Notes: generated from the sequence alone by a model not told the origin. Counted from the stretch's first letter, positions 1-8,914 are shown. The stretch: 64,000 nt of DNA from Clostridia bacterium (GCA_017399145.1 JAFQEG010000023.1:18097-82096); one strand, 5' to 3'. Made by a program: numbers and translations.

Positions 1-468
1 GCATTTAGTGGTTGCAGGCATCTTAAAAGTATAGTAATTCCAAACAGTGTTACGTCAATAGATTGGGCTACATTTGAAGGTTGCACAGGTCTTACAAGCA
101 TAGCAATCCCAAATAGTGTTAAATCAATAGGGAATTGTGCGTTTTCTAATTGCACAGGTCTTACAAGCATTGAAATTCCGAGTAGTGTAACTTCGATAGG
201 TATGCGAGCATTCGAAGGTTGTACAGGTCTTACAAATGTTGTGATACTAAATAACGTTAAATCAATAGGAATGCGTGCATTTTATGGTTGCAAGAGTCTT
301 AGAAGCATAATAATTCCAAAGAGTGTTAAGTCAATAGGCTACCATGCGTTTTTTGGTTGTTCAAACCTTACCATTTACTGCAGGGCTAAGGGAGAGCCAT
401 TTTTTTGCTGGAAAAATGAATGGGACTTATCAAAACGCCCTGTTATTTGGGGATATAAGGAGAAATAA
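1..468 (+). CDS. BspA-type leucine-rich repeat protein, C-terminal part
   Basis: The gene is open at the left edge; frame 1 is open from base 1 to the TAA, giving the last 155 residues. It is built from about 23-residue LRR_5/BspA-type repeats with the pattern F.GC..L..I.IPNSV.SIG, followed by a short cap that starts NLTIYC and ends WGYKEK. Known members are secreted or lipid-anchored surface proteins with proposed adhesive roles. The repeat wording and cap closely resemble the lipoprotein at 28309-30051, so the two are probably paralogues. The signal sequence lies outside the window. The family call is secure; the function is not. Confidence 0.85.
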   Translation, partial: AFSGCRHLKSIVIPNSVTSIDWATFEGCTGLTSIAIPNSVKSIGNCAFSNCTGLTSIEIPSSVTSIGMRAFEGCTGLTNVVILNNVKSIGMRAFYGCKSLRSIIIPKSVKSIGYHAFFGCSNLTIYCRAKGEPFFCWKNEWDLSKRPVIWGYKEK

Positions 469-471
469 AGA

Positions 472-500
472 AAAAAGGTAGAGAAAATCTCTACCTTTTT
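472..500. terminator. bidirectional intrinsic terminator
   Basis: Arms AAAAAGGTAGAG and CTCTACCTTTTT pair around a 5-nt loop. A runs on one side and T runs on the other let it serve both the LRR gene and the convergent HD gene. Confidence 0.8.
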
Positions 501-513
501 TAAATAAGTTGGC

Positions 514-1125
514 TTAGTTAGCCCACTTTTTTAAGAATTGTGCCTTTGCCTCTTCAAGGGTTATATCGGTTGTAACAAGGTCCTCGTCGTTAAAGCCACA
601 AATAGGGCAAGTGTCAAAGGCACCTACGTAGTCCTTATTAAAGGTGGTAGCACCACAACAGGCACAACGCAAGTGGGTGCTTTTGTAGGGGTTTTCGCCC
701 AAAATTTCAAGAGCCTTGAAATATTTTTGTTGTCTTTCAATGTCCCAAGGGGTAATTTCACAGTAGTTAAATCTTTCAAGGGTTGAGTTGTGAGTAAGGT
801 CGGCTATTTTTACTGCTTTTGCAATTTCGTTTTTGGAAATTTCTCTAACGTAGTCAAAATAATCAACGCCCTCTTGGTGGGTAAGTAGAGATAAAGCTTC
901 GATTACAGACACGTCAAAGCCCATTTTTGAAAGATCCTCAAGGGATGTGTCCGTGTCCTCAACCACGTCGTGAAGTAATGCGGTTATGGTTTCATTTTCG
1001 GTTTTCATTTGCTCGGCTAGGTGAAAGGGGTGGAAAACGTAAGGCAACCCCGATTTATCAACCTGTTCCTTGTGAGCCTCAAAGCACAAGGCAAGCGCCT
1101 TTTTTGTTTTTTCTGTATAAATCAT
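514..1125 (-). CDS. HD-domain hydrolase with C-terminal Cys-rich (CPCC-like) domain
   Basis: 203 residues. The N-terminal 130 or so form a RelA/SpoT-like HD phosphohydrolase domain: HPFHLAEQM supplies the first His, LLHDVVEDT is the HD pair, and VKIADLTHN supplies a later conserved Asp. The C-terminal part (about 155-195) carries CACC and CPIC pairs and resembles the small cysteine-rich CPCC domain, a likely zinc site. Stand-alone HD proteins of this kind may hydrolyse (p)ppGpp or other nucleotides, but no synthetase domain is present and the substrate is unknown. GAGGTGTCACA precedes the ATG. It has no operon partner. Confidence 0.75.
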   Translation of the reverse strand: MIYTEKTKKALALCFEAHKEQVDKSGLPYVFHPFHLAEQMKTENETITALLHDVVEDTDTSLEDLSKMGFDVSVIEALSLLTHQEGVDYFDYVREISKNEIAKAVKIADLTHNSTLERFNYCEITPWDIERQQKYFKALEILGENPYKSTHLRCACCGATTFNKDYVGAFDTCPICGFNDEDLVTTDITLEEAKAQFLKKWAN

Positions 1126-1195
1126 TGTGACACCTCAAAATTTAATTGATTTTATAAGCGTTTTGTGTTATACTGTCAAGTGGTAGATATTAAAA

Positions 1196-1384
1196 TGAAA
1201 TCCTCATTCCATTCGGAAGAAATCTTCGCAAAAGCTCAGATGAAGTCTTCACTGACGTTCAGATGAAGTCTTCACTGACGTTCAGATGAAATAAATCCAT
1301 CTTACTTATCTCCAAGCGAAGCTTGATTTCATCACGAAGTGATTTCATCCACATTTGTGGATTTATTCCGTCGACGACGGATTT
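1196..1384. repeat. tandem mini-hairpin array, ATTTCAT spacer
   Basis: Successive short palindromes are separated by a near-constant TTTCAT/ATTTCAT spacer. Examples on the + strand are CAAGCGAAGCTTG, TCACGAAGTGA, CCACATTTGTGG and CCGTCGACGACGG. To the left, a 24-bp unit containing TGAAGTCTTCA and CTGACGTTCAG is present twice in direct tandem. There is no open frame. The layout matches the array at 6005-6085. Confidence 0.75.
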
Positions 1385-1388
1385 AATT

Positions 1389-1420
1389 GAAAAACCCCAA
1401 CCCACTGGTTGAGGTTTTTC
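1389..1420 (-). terminator. terminator of tRNA-Thr
   Basis: An imperfect 14-bp stem (GAAAAACCCCAACC against GGTTGAGGTTTTTC) with a 4-nt loop lies immediately 3' of the tRNA on the minus strand. Confidence 0.75.
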
Positions 1421-1495
1421 TGGAGCTGAAGATGGGATTTGAACCCACGACCTGCTGATTACGAATCAGCTGCACTACCACTGTGCTACTCCAGC
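1421..1495 (-). tRNA. tRNA-Thr(CGT)
   Basis: 75 nt. The acceptor arms GCTGGAG and CTTCAGC pair with one G-T wobble. The anticodon arm is GCTGA-TTCGTAA-TCAGC, giving anticodon CGT, which reads ACG. The T-arm contains GGTTCAAATCC, and CCA is encoded. It is transcribed away from rsmA and has its own promoter and terminator. Confidence 0.95.
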
Positions 1496-1508
1496 GTAGC
1501 TAAATGAT

Positions 1509-1537
1509 ATTTTACTATATAATGATTAATTTGTCAA
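1509..1537 (-). promoter_or_regulatory. promoter of tRNA-Thr
   Basis: On the minus strand, TTGACA (1537-1532) and TAAAAT (1514-1509) are separated by exactly 17 bp, about 14 bp upstream of the mature tRNA 5' end. Confidence 0.8.
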
Positions 1538-1550
1538 GGGGGAAAGGGCT

Positions 1551-2432
1551 ATGAATTTATGTGATATCAGCTTTGTAAAAAGGCTAATGGCAAAGCACCA
1601 AACAGGGACAAAAAAGTCCTTTGGTCAAAACTTTCTTATAAATAAAGAAATTCCAGAGGCTATTGCCGAGGCTAGCTATTCCTATCATAGGTCTTTGTCT
1701 AATAAAAAGAGTCTAGTCGTTGAAATTGGACCTGGTATCGGTTGCCTAACCTATGAATTGGCAGGCTGTTACGACAAGGTTATTGCCATTGAAATTGATA
1801 GCACTCTTTTGCCAATTCTTGACGAAACCTTGGCTGAATTTGAAAATGTTGAAATAATAAATTGCGACTTTTTAAAGATGGATATTGAGGACTTTTTTAA
1901 GTCCTATTCAGAGGAATACGACATTTCTGTTTGCGCAAACCTACCTTATTATATTACAACACCTATTATTATGGCACTTTTGGAAAGGGCAAGAGGGTAT
2001 TTAAAATCAATTACAGTAATGGTGCAAAAGGAGGTAGCCGACCGCCTTTGCGCTACAACAAAAAAGGGAGACTATGGCGCAATAACTGCCTCAATTGCAT
2101 ATTATGGCGAGGCAAAAAAGCTTTTCGACGTGTCCCCTGACAACTTTTTGCCAGCCCCTAAGGTCACGTCTTCAGTTGTTAGAATTGAGCTTTACGACAA
2201 GCCAAAATATAAGGTAAACGACGAGGAAATGCTATTTAAAGCGATACAGGGTGCCTTTTGTCAAAGAAGAAAGACTCTTTTAAATTCCTTGTCTTCCTAT
2301 TTTGGTAACATATCAAAGGATAAGCTAGGTGAGGTTATTTTATCTCTTGGCTTTGGCGAAAGCATACGAGGGGAAAAGCTTGACATTGAGGATTTTTGCA
2401 AATTAGCAGACAAGCTAGGGGAAATTAAATGA
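1551..2432 (+). CDS. rsmA: 16S rRNA (adenine1518/1519-N6)-dimethyltransferase
   Basis: 293 residues, normal length for RsmA/KsgA. It uses SAM to dimethylate the two adjacent adenines in the helix-45 loop of 16S rRNA late in small-subunit assembly. SFGQNFL (about 23-29) is the family signature, VEIGPGIG (57-64) is the SAM-binding motif I, and NLPYYITTP (130-138) is the catalytic motif IV. The C-terminal part carries the usual FCQRRKTL segment. AGGGGGAAAGGG precedes the ATG. Its last four bases overlap the start of the DUF554 gene (ATGA), so the two are translationally coupled. Confidence 0.96.
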   Translation: MNLCDISFVKRLMAKHQTGTKKSFGQNFLINKEIPEAIAEASYSYHRSLSNKKSLVVEIGPGIGCLTYELAGCYDKVIAIEIDSTLLPILDETLAEFENVEIINCDFLKMDIEDFFKSYSEEYDISVCANLPYYITTPIIMALLERARGYLKSITVMVQKEVADRLCATTKKGDYGAITASIAYYGEAKKLFDVSPDNFLPAPKVTSSVVRIELYDKPKYKVNDEEMLFKAIQGAFCQRRKTLLNSLSSYFGNISKDKLGEVILSLGFGESIRGEKLDIEDFCKLADKLGEIK

Positions 2433-3169
2433 TATTAACAGGAACTATTTTAAATGCAGTTGTGGTTATTGTTGGTGCGATACTTGGGCACTTTATGTCC
2501 ATGCTATTTGACAAATTCCCACGACTGAGAGAATTACCCACACAACTAATGAAGGCAGTTTCCGTAGTGGTAATTGTAATAGGCGTTAGTGGTGCGATTG
2601 AATCCCAAAAGCCAATTGTCTTAGTTATTTCAATGGTGGTTGGCACACTAATTGGCTCACTTATTGATATTGACGGTGCCTTTGAGCGCTTTGGCAAGTT
2701 TATTGAGAGAAAATTCGTGCGTAATAAGGAAAACACAACTCATCCAATGCTAAACGAGGGCAGAGTGCAAAAAAGCTTTTCTAAAGCCTTCGTTACAACA
2801 GCCCTTACCTGTTGCGTTGGTGCTTTAGCTATTACCGGTGCACTTGAAAGTGGACTTTCAGGGGGAGCTAATCAAGAGCTTTTGTACACAAAGAGTGTCC
2901 TTGACTTTATTACTGCAATAGTGTTTTCCTCTGCCTATGGCTTAGGAGCTGCTGCTGCCTCGGTGGTTATTCTTATTTATCAAGGTGTAATCGAGCTTGG
3001 TGCTAGTTGGCTTTCAGTATTTTTGCAAAATTCTATAACGGAAATTTCAGCCGTTGGGTCAGTTATCGTCTGTGCTCTCGGTCTTAATATGATTGGCGCA
3101 ACTAAGGTGAAAATTGCGAATATGTTGCCGGCAGTCTTTTTGCCAATCTTACTTTGCTTGTTTATGTAG
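2429..3169 (+). CDS. DUF554 family membrane protein
   Basis: 246 residues with about six or seven hydrophobic segments. The opening MILTGTILNAVVVIVGAILG is the typical DUF554 (YdfK/YqgA-like) start, and the middle VTTALTCCVGALAITGALESG and glycine-rich helices agree. Members are polytopic inner-membrane proteins of unknown transport role. The start codon overlaps the rsmA stop by 4 nt, so it is expressed with rsmA; I see no functional link between the two. A strong hairpin follows the stop. Confidence 0.85.
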   Translation: MILTGTILNAVVVIVGAILGHFMSMLFDKFPRLRELPTQLMKAVSVVVIVIGVSGAIESQKPIVLVISMVVGTLIGSLIDIDGAFERFGKFIERKFVRNKENTTHPMLNEGRVQKSFSKAFVTTALTCCVGALAITGALESGLSGGANQELLYTKSVLDFITAIVFSSAYGLGAAAASVVILIYQGVIELGASWLSVFLQNSITEISAVGSVIVCALGLNMIGATKVKIANMLPAVFLPILLCLFM

Positions 3170-3203
3170 CTTTGCAAGAATGAAACACCCTACGGGCATA
3201 TAT

Positions 3204-3237
3204 AAAAAAGACTTACTCAGCTGAGTAAGTCTTTTTT
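3204..3237. terminator. bidirectional terminator
   Basis: A perfect 17-bp palindrome centred on CTCAGCTGAG, with A run and T run ends, lies between the convergent DUF554 and LRR genes. Confidence 0.9.
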
Positions 3238-3239
3238 TG

Positions 3240-5060
3240 TTATTGAATATCGCCAATTGAAACGGCGGTGCCTGCGTTACCCTCGGTAACTACGTTGTTA
3301 TTTATGTAATAGATTGTATTACCATAAACTACGTATGCACAGCAGAATACTTCAGTTGATGCAAGGTCGCCTGTTAGTCCCTTAAGCTTCATTTCAAATA
3401 CGTCGTATTCTGGCTTTTGGTCAAAGGAAATTGTTGCAACCCTTTCATTTGCTACAACGTTGCCCTCGTTAAGGGTTAGCAATTCGCCTGCTTGGTGTAC
3501 GTATTTTGTTTCTTCATTGTCAACGTATGAGCAAACACCTGCAACAAGACCGTAGTTGATTGTGCCTAGCCATTCCTCATAGAAGGCAACAAGATTTTTA
3601 TTAATTGCAAAGCCTTGCATAATTACACCGTCAATGAATTTGGAGTAGCCCTTGTTTGTAAACAATGCATCCTTTGTATCGGTTATTTCTGTTTTGTTGC
3701 AACGAGTACAAATTACGCAAACGTTAGCGCTTGAAAGTAGCTTTTCGCCTGTGAATACAAGCTTTTCCTCGCCTACGTGCTCGTTTTCATAGAAGGCGTT
3801 GCATTTGCTATAATTATAAACAACGTAGTATTTGTTATCGTCAATTGCCTTTTGAACGTATTCGTCGTCAGAAATCGAAGAGTCCCAATCTAATACGTTT
3901 TCGTGGTTAATTCTTTGTTGGTTATCGGTAGGCTTTGCGAGAATGGATTTAAGCGTGTTTAATTCCTCAAGTGAGCCTGTGAAGAAGATTACACCCTTTG
4001 TGCCAGTACCATGAAATACGTGTGAGCCTGTAATTGAAGTCATACTTGTAGCAACCGAAGCAGGGAAGTAGAGCTTTGTAAGGCTTCTTGATTCCCAAAG
4101 CATACTTTGACCGTCAACAATTGTGGTAAGGTTATCGCTAAGACGAAGCTCCTTAAGAGAGTGACATTGCTCAAAGGCTCTTAAACCAAGTGTCGTAACG
4201 GAGTTTGGCATAACAAATTTTTCAAGACTTGTGCAGTATGCGAAAGCACGTGCGCCTATTGTAGTCAAGGCAGTACCCTCCGGGAAAACAACCTCTTTAA
4301 GATTGCTGCAGTAATACATTGAACCGTAAGCGTTACCTACTAACGCACCATCTGCGATAATCTCTAAAGCCTTAGGAAAGACAATTTTTCTAACTGACTT
4401 ACAGGCATGAAATGCAGTGTTGTTAAGAGTAGGTGATTGATAAACTGCACCATTGATTGTGTTAAATGGAGCATCGGGGTGGATATACACCTCTAATACA
4501 GGCGTAGCCTGAACGATACGGTTTGATTCGCACCAGGTGTCTGGAAAATACGCAAACAAAAGCTCAGAATTTTCGGGGTAGTAGTCGCCCGACCTTGCAT
4601 TTAATCCGTAGGAACTTCCGTTGGAGAAGCTCTTAATGTTTGAGTCATTAGGAAAGTTAACTGAAACGATATTGTTTTTAGTAGGTCCTGCAGAGGTAAT
4701 AAATTTGTACATACCGTTGTTTGCGTTAATTGTGCTATAAGCAGGGTCGGTTGTAACAAAGCTCTTTACCGCTACGAAAATGTCACTGCCAACGGTCGCT
4801 TGACCTAACTTATACCAAGAAATTGCATCGCCTGATGCATTGGTTTTTGGGAACGCTCCCTCGTATTCAGTAATAATGTCAGCTGAATCTCTGTGAGCGT
4901 AGAACAACGCGTCCTCGGTTGTTTTGGTGCTTAACTCCTCAACAGTGGCATCAAAATAGTATATGTCGCTTTCGCCATATAGCTCTGCACTTACGGAAAC
5001 TGCAAGCACTGAGGCTAACGCAATAACCATAATAGCCAAAAGAAGTAATTTTCTTTTCAT
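3240..5060 (-). CDS. secreted BspA-like LRR protein
   Basis: 606 residues. Residues 1-25 (KRKLLLLAIMVIALASVLAV, then SVSA) are a classical signal peptide. The central part (about 200-370) has LRR_5 repeats such as F..C.SL....LP.SV..LG. The last 120 residues form a separate module (GYSKFIDGVIMQGFAI ... EYDVFEMKLKGL) that recurs at the end of the 998-residue protein at 59240-62236. No LPXTG, lipobox or SLH repeat is visible, so the means of surface attachment is unknown. It is monocistronic with a good ribosome site. Probably an exported adhesin or glycan-binding protein; its ligand cannot be read from sequence. Confidence 0.8.
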   Translation of the reverse strand: MKRKLLLLAIMVIALASVLAVSVSAELYGESDIYYFDATVEELSTKTTEDALFYAHRDSADIITEYEGAFPKTNASGDAISWYKLGQATVGSDIFVAVKSFVTTDPAYSTINANNGMYKFITSAGPTKNNIVSVNFPNDSNIKSFSNGSSYGLNARSGDYYPENSELLFAYFPDTWCESNRIVQATPVLEVYIHPDAPFNTINGAVYQSPTLNNTAFHACKSVRKIVFPKALEIIADGALVGNAYGSMYYCSNLKEVVFPEGTALTTIGARAFAYCTSLEKFVMPNSVTTLGLRAFEQCHSLKELRLSDNLTTIVDGQSMLWESRSLTKLYFPASVATSMTSITGSHVFHGTGTKGVIFFTGSLEELNTLKSILAKPTDNQQRINHENVLDWDSSISDDEYVQKAIDDNKYYVVYNYSKCNAFYENEHVGEEKLVFTGEKLLSSANVCVICTRCNKTEITDTKDALFTNKGYSKFIDGVIMQGFAINKNLVAFYEEWLGTINYGLVAGVCSYVDNEETKYVHQAGELLTLNEGNVVANERVATISFDQKPEYDVFEMKLKGLTGDLASTEVFCCAYVVYGNTIYYINNNVVTEGNAGTAVSIGDIQ

Positions 5061-5164
5061 AATTATTCTCCTTTATAATATAGATATTTCTCCCTGCGAT
5101 AATTATAGCATAAAAAATACTGCTATTCAAGGGGGAAGTAAAAAACTGTCAACTTGAACAAAAT

Positions 5165-5968
5165 TTAAAGCTCCAAAAACAACTTTAAACCTGATTTTTT
5201 GAGAAATTTGCCTATAACCTTAGGTCCTAGGTTGGGGAAGTGCTTATACAAGAAGCCTAGTAGTCGTCCGTCAATGCCTAGGATTATTCGTTTTTTGCGT
5301 TTTCTTGCTTTCTTTAGGATTTTTCTTGTAATTTTGGCTGGATTTGCACTAAATTTGTCGATTAAGGACTTGTCCTTTTGGGTGGTATTTTGGTTTTTCA
5401 TAATATCGGTCTTAACGAAGCCGGGTAACACAGTAGTTACAGATATGTCCTTATATTCATAGGCAAGAGTAGTTGAAAATCTATCAAGCGCCGACTTTGA
5501 CGAGGAATAAGCGCTAACTCCAGAAAATGGGCAAAGAGCAGAGGCACTGGAGATATTTATTATCATACCCTTATCACTTATGCATTCTCTTAGGTGATGA
5601 CAGGAATAAACACAGGAAAAGAAGTTTATGTCAAAAACACCCTTAAGCTCACTTGGATTGCTCTTTTCAAAGGGTTTGAATTTAGGCAAAATTCCTGCAC
5701 AATTTATTAAAATATCCACACTTACCCCGTCGTTTTTTAGCTTTTGGGCAAGACCCTGCCAGTTTTCCTCTAAGCAAACGTCAAAGGGAGTAGGTATGTA
5801 TTTTTCTCCAAGGCTTTGCTTTGTAAGCTTTAGCCTTTCCTCGTTTCTTGCTACTGCATAAACAGTGCAATTGTATTTTGTAATTAGCTCGGTTGCAATA
5901 GCTTTGCCAATTCCACTTGACGCACCCGTAACTATTGCAACCTTATTATTGTAGTCAAATTTTTTCAC
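5165..5968 (-). CDS. short-chain dehydrogenase/reductase
   Basis: 267 residues. TGASSGIGKAIA near the N-terminus is the Rossmann NAD(P)-binding TGxxxGxG motif, NCAG is the structural motif, and YSSSKSALD carries the catalytic Tyr and Lys, with an upstream ISSAS serine. These make it an active-looking classical SDR. The basic C-terminal tail (KARKRKKR and beyond) resembles the DltE/YqjQ-type SDR subgroup, but the substrate cannot be assigned. The start is GTG with GGGAG some 12 nt upstream, so the start is less certain than usual. It is monocistronic. Confidence 0.85.
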   Translation of the reverse strand: MKKFDYNNKVAIVTGASSGIGKAIATELITKYNCTVYAVARNEERLKLTKQSLGEKYIPTPFDVCLEENWQGLAQKLKNDGVSVDILINCAGILPKFKPFEKSNPSELKGVFDINFFSCVYSCHHLRECISDKGMIINISSASALCPFSGVSAYSSSKSALDRFSTTLAYEYKDISVTTVLPGFVKTDIMKNQNTTQKDKSLIDKFSANPAKITRKILKKARKRKKRIILGIDGRLLGFLYKHFPNLGPKVIGKFLKKSGLKLFLEL

Positions 5969-6004
5969 AGATTTAACGCTCCCAAAAACAAATTAACCTA
6001 TAAC

Positions 6005-6085
6005 CCTTGCAAGGCAAGGATTTCATCAGCTTGCTGATTTCATCAACGTAGTTGATTTAACCCTTTTGCAAAAAGGATTTCATTG
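6005..6085. repeat. tandem mini-hairpin array, ATTTCAT spacer
   Basis: Four palindromes in a row are separated by ATTTCA, TTTCA and TTTAA: CCTTGCAAGGCAAGG, TCAGCTTGCTGA, TCAACGTAGTTGA and CCTTTTGCAAAAAGG. The spacer is the same as at 1196-1384, but the palindromes are unrelated to that array's. Confidence 0.8.
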
Positions 6086-6125
6086 AAAACTAAAAGACCT
6101 AGCTTGCCTAGGTCTTTTAGTTTTC
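6085..6125 (-). terminator. terminator of sugar kinase gene
   Basis: An 18-bp perfect stem (GAAAACTAAAAGACCTAG and its complement) with a CTTGC loop abuts the stop codon of the kinase. Confidence 0.85.
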
Positions 6126-7151
6126 TTATCTCTGTACTCTTCCGCTTCCGCCACCCTTGATTAGGCCCTCAACCTCAGCAACGGATACTAGGTTGTAGTC
6201 GCCTATAATGGTGTGCTTTAGGCATGATGCAGCAACGGCAAATTCGATAACGTCCTGTGAGGACTTGTTCATAAGTGAAGCATAGATAAGTCCACCACCG
6301 AAGGAGTCTCCACCACCTACACGGTCAACAATATGTATATTGTAGGAGCGAGAGAAGTAATATTCGTTCTCACTCTTATCATAAAGCATAGCAGCCCAAA
6401 TATTATCGTTTGCAGAAATGCTTGTACGAAGTGTAATTGCAACTCTCTTAAAGCCGAAGGTGTCGGACAATTGCTTAGCAACACTCTTGTAGCCGTCGTG
6501 ATTTACAACACCCTTATCAACGTCTGTGTTTTCAGCCTTGATGCCGAATACCTTTTCAGCATCCTCCTCGTTTGCAATACATACGTCAACAAGCTTCATA
6601 AGCTGACCCATTACCCTGCCAGCCTCCTCGGTTGTCCAAAGGTTTTTACGGTAGTTTAAGTCACAGCTTGTTGTAATGCCCTTTTTGCGACATACTGTAA
6701 GTGCGTCCATACAAATTTCAGGAAGCTCACCACCTAGTGCTGGAGTAATACCTGTAAAGTGGAACCAGTCAGCGCCCTCAAGAATTTTCTCCCAGTCAAA
6801 GTCGCTTCTTTTTGCAAGTGCAATTGCAGAGTAGGCTCTGTCGTAAATAACCTTTGATGGACGTTGTGATGCGCCTGTTTCAAGGTAGTAAATACCAACT
6901 CGCTCGCCACCTCTTACGATATCGCTTGTGTCAACGCCGTATTTCCTTAAGGAATTAACTGCGCTTTGACCGATTTCGTGCTTAGGAAGCTTTGTAACGT
7001 AGGACGCATCAATGCCGTAGTTAGCAAGAGATACTGCCACGTTAGCCTCGCCACCACCGTAGGTAGCGCCAAATGTATCTGTTTGAACAAATCTTGTGTA
7101 GCCACAAGGATTGAGTCTTAGCATAATTTCGCCGAAGCATACTGTTTTCAT
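6126..7151 (-). CDS. PfkB-family sugar kinase, KDG kinase-like
   Basis: 341 residues. PfkB-family kinases phosphorylate sugars with ATP. The N-terminal GGGEANVAVSLANYG is the first PfkB signature and GGGDSFGGGLIYA (about 278-290) the second, with the catalytic Asp in GGGD. The opening FGEIMLRLNPCGYTRFVQ and overall length match 2-keto-3-deoxygluconate kinases, which act in uronate breakdown. No aldolase gene lies next to it, so the exact sugar is an inference. GAGGTAAAATT precedes the ATG. Transcribed alone. Confidence 0.8.
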   Translation of the reverse strand: MKTVCFGEIMLRLNPCGYTRFVQTDTFGATYGGGEANVAVSLANYGIDASYVTKLPKHEIGQSAVNSLRKYGVDTSDIVRGGERVGIYYLETGASQRPSKVIYDRAYSAIALAKRSDFDWEKILEGADWFHFTGITPALGGELPEICMDALTVCRKKGITTSCDLNYRKNLWTTEEAGRVMGQLMKLVDVCIANEEDAEKVFGIKAENTDVDKGVVNHDGYKSVAKQLSDTFGFKRVAITLRTSISANDNIWAAMLYDKSENEYYFSRSYNIHIVDRVGGGDSFGGGLIYASLMNKSSQDVIEFAVAASCLKHTIIGDYNLVSVAEVEGLIKGGGSGRVQR

Positions 7152-7228
7152 AATTTTACCTCAAATACAAATATTTAGTCCTTATAGGACTATTCAAATT
7201 ATAGCTTAAAATTTATATTAAGTCAAGC

Positions 7229-8098
7229 CTATTGAGTTAAATATCTTTCATAATAAAATAAATATTGCTGACACAGTCCTGCACTATCTCCTAAAAGAGA
7301 TATATCAAGACCACTTGGAAAATATTTTTCAAGAGTGCGTTTAATATGCACGTCAACGGGGAAGCCCTCGCCTCGGTCAAAGCCGAAAAGTAAGACACAC
7401 CCTGCCACCTTTTTGCCAACGCCCTTAATTGTGCATAGCAATTCCTCGGCAGAGGAAAAGTCTAACTGTCTTACCCTTTGTAAAAAGTCCTCATTTTCTA
7501 AAAGGGTTTTGCAGGCATCAAAAATATATTTTGCACGAAAGCCTGTTTTAAGATCAAAAATTTCGTCAACTCCCGCCTCGTAAAGCGATTTATAGGTAGG
7601 GAATGAGTAGTGCACCTGTCCTAAAAACTCAATTTTACTTCCGTATTTTTGGCAAAGTGAGGAAATAATTTTCTTAATTCTGGGTATATTATTGTTTTGA
7701 GAGATAATAAAGCTACAAAGTGTCTCCCAGGAATCCTGTCTTAAAATTCTAATGCCGTTGCCTAAGGAAATTGCCTTGTCTAAATGGCTATTTTTAAGGG
7801 CTTTTAGGGATTGATGCTTTTTTTCATAATCTACGTCGAGAGAAAGATATCTTTCCCAAATATTATAATAGTCCTCTTTAGTTGCACCGTATATGTAAAG
7901 CTCGTTTTCGTTGTCCTGTGCAAAGATAACGTACCTGTCATAGGCAACGCCACCTACCTCTGTTTTATGGTTGAAAACAGACACACTATCGAACCTAAAG
8001 CATTGACCACAGTCGAAGCTTTTCTCTAGGCTTATTGTAGGAATATCACAAAGATAAAGGACGGGAAGACCGTTTTTAGAGTATTCCTTAATAGTCAA
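7229..8098 (-). CDS. 8-oxoguanine DNA glycosylase (OGG1-type)
   Basis: 289 residues. Bifunctional glycosylase/AP lyase of base-excision repair that removes 8-oxoguanine. The N-terminal FDCGQCFRFD (28-37) is typical of OGG1-type proteins. The helix-hairpin-helix-GPD motif LCTIKGVGKKVAGC holds the catalytic Lys at 230, and FPVDVHI the essential Asp at 249. The start codon is TTG, with GGGTGATA upstream. It is divergent from the DUF6062 gene, with that gene's promoter between them. Confidence 0.9.
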   Translation of the reverse strand: MTIKEYSKNGLPVLYLCDIPTISLEKSFDCGQCFRFDSVSVFNHKTEVGGVAYDRYVIFAQDNENELYIYGATKEDYYNIWERYLSLDVDYEKKHQSLKALKNSHLDKAISLGNGIRILRQDSWETLCSFIISQNNNIPRIKKIISSLCQKYGSKIEFLGQVHYSFPTYKSLYEAGVDEIFDLKTGFRAKYIFDACKTLLENEDFLQRVRQLDFSSAEELLCTIKGVGKKVAGCVLLFGFDRGEGFPVDVHIKRTLEKYFPSGLDISLLGDSAGLCQQYLFYYERYLTQ

Positions 8099-8124
8099 GA
8101 AGATATCACCCTTTCAAAAAAGTA

Positions 8125-8153
8125 TTGCATTATCTTAATTATACAGTTATAAT
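8125..8153 (+). promoter_or_regulatory. promoter of DUF6062 gene
   Basis: TTGCAT (8125-8130), a 17-bp spacer and TATAAT (8148-8153) lie 41 bp before the ATG. Confidence 0.7.
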
Positions 8154-8194
8154 TAAATTAAATCAAGTACCAAAAATAACCGAAAGGAAAAAAC

Positions 8195-8911
8195 ATGGAA
8201 CAAATTTATACAATTCCCGTAAATGAGGCATTTGAGGAAGCAAGGGACAAAAAGGGCTACGAGTGTCCCTTTTGTAAGCTTTTTGATAAGCTAGAGAAGA
8301 AAGAGGTTGAATTAGCCCTAGGCCCCTCTATGATGGAGCCAAATACAAGAATACAAACAAATGAAAAGGGCTTTTGCAAGGACCATTTTCAGCAAATGCT
8401 AGAAAAGAATAATCGTCTATCTCTTGCCTTGATTTTGGAAAGCCATATCGACACAATCAAGGGCAAGATGAAGGGCAATTTCTTAACAAATTTAACCGGA
8501 ACTCAAACACAAAAATCTATAAAAGCTGTTAACAGTCTTGGCAAAAGCTGTTATATTTGCGAAAGAATAGAGTATAACTTTTCAAGAATGCTTGAAACCG
8601 CAGTTTTGCTTTACGGCTACGACCCGGAGTTTAAGGTAAAGCTAAAGGGGCAAAAATGCTTTTGCTTACCTCACTATGAAAGATTTATGACTCTGGCAAA
8701 AGCAAAGCTTGATAAGAAAAAGCAAGGCGAGCTTTCAAAGGACATAAGTGAGATACAAAACGCATATCTTGAAAAGCTAAAAAACGACGTTTCTTGGTTT
8801 TGCAAGAAGTTTGATTATCGCTACGACAACGAGCCATGGTACGATTCAAAGGACTCAGTTGAAAGGGCAATAAGATTCTTATCTAGTGGGGTTGACAAGG
8901 AAAAGAAATAA
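8195..8911 (+). CDS. DUF6062 family protein (Cys-rich, unknown function)
   Basis: 238 residues, soluble. The opening YTIPVNEAFEE followed by CPFCKLF, then FCKDHF, CYICERI and CFCLPHY, gives four Cys/His pairs spaced as in the DUF6062 family. They look like one or two structural zinc sites. Nothing in the neighbourhood suggests a role, and I do not know of a characterised member. It has a clear promoter, an AAAGGA ribosome site and a hairpin terminator, so it is a real single gene. Confidence 0.75.
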   Translation: MEQIYTIPVNEAFEEARDKKGYECPFCKLFDKLEKKEVELALGPSMMEPNTRIQTNEKGFCKDHFQQMLEKNNRLSLALILESHIDTIKGKMKGNFLTNLTGTQTQKSIKAVNSLGKSCYICERIEYNFSRMLETAVLLYGYDPEFKVKLKGQKCFCLPHYERFMTLAKAKLDKKKQGELSKDISEIQNAYLEKLKNDVSWFCKKFDYRYDNEPWYDSKDSVERAIRFLSSGVDKEKK

Positions 8912-8914
8912 ACG

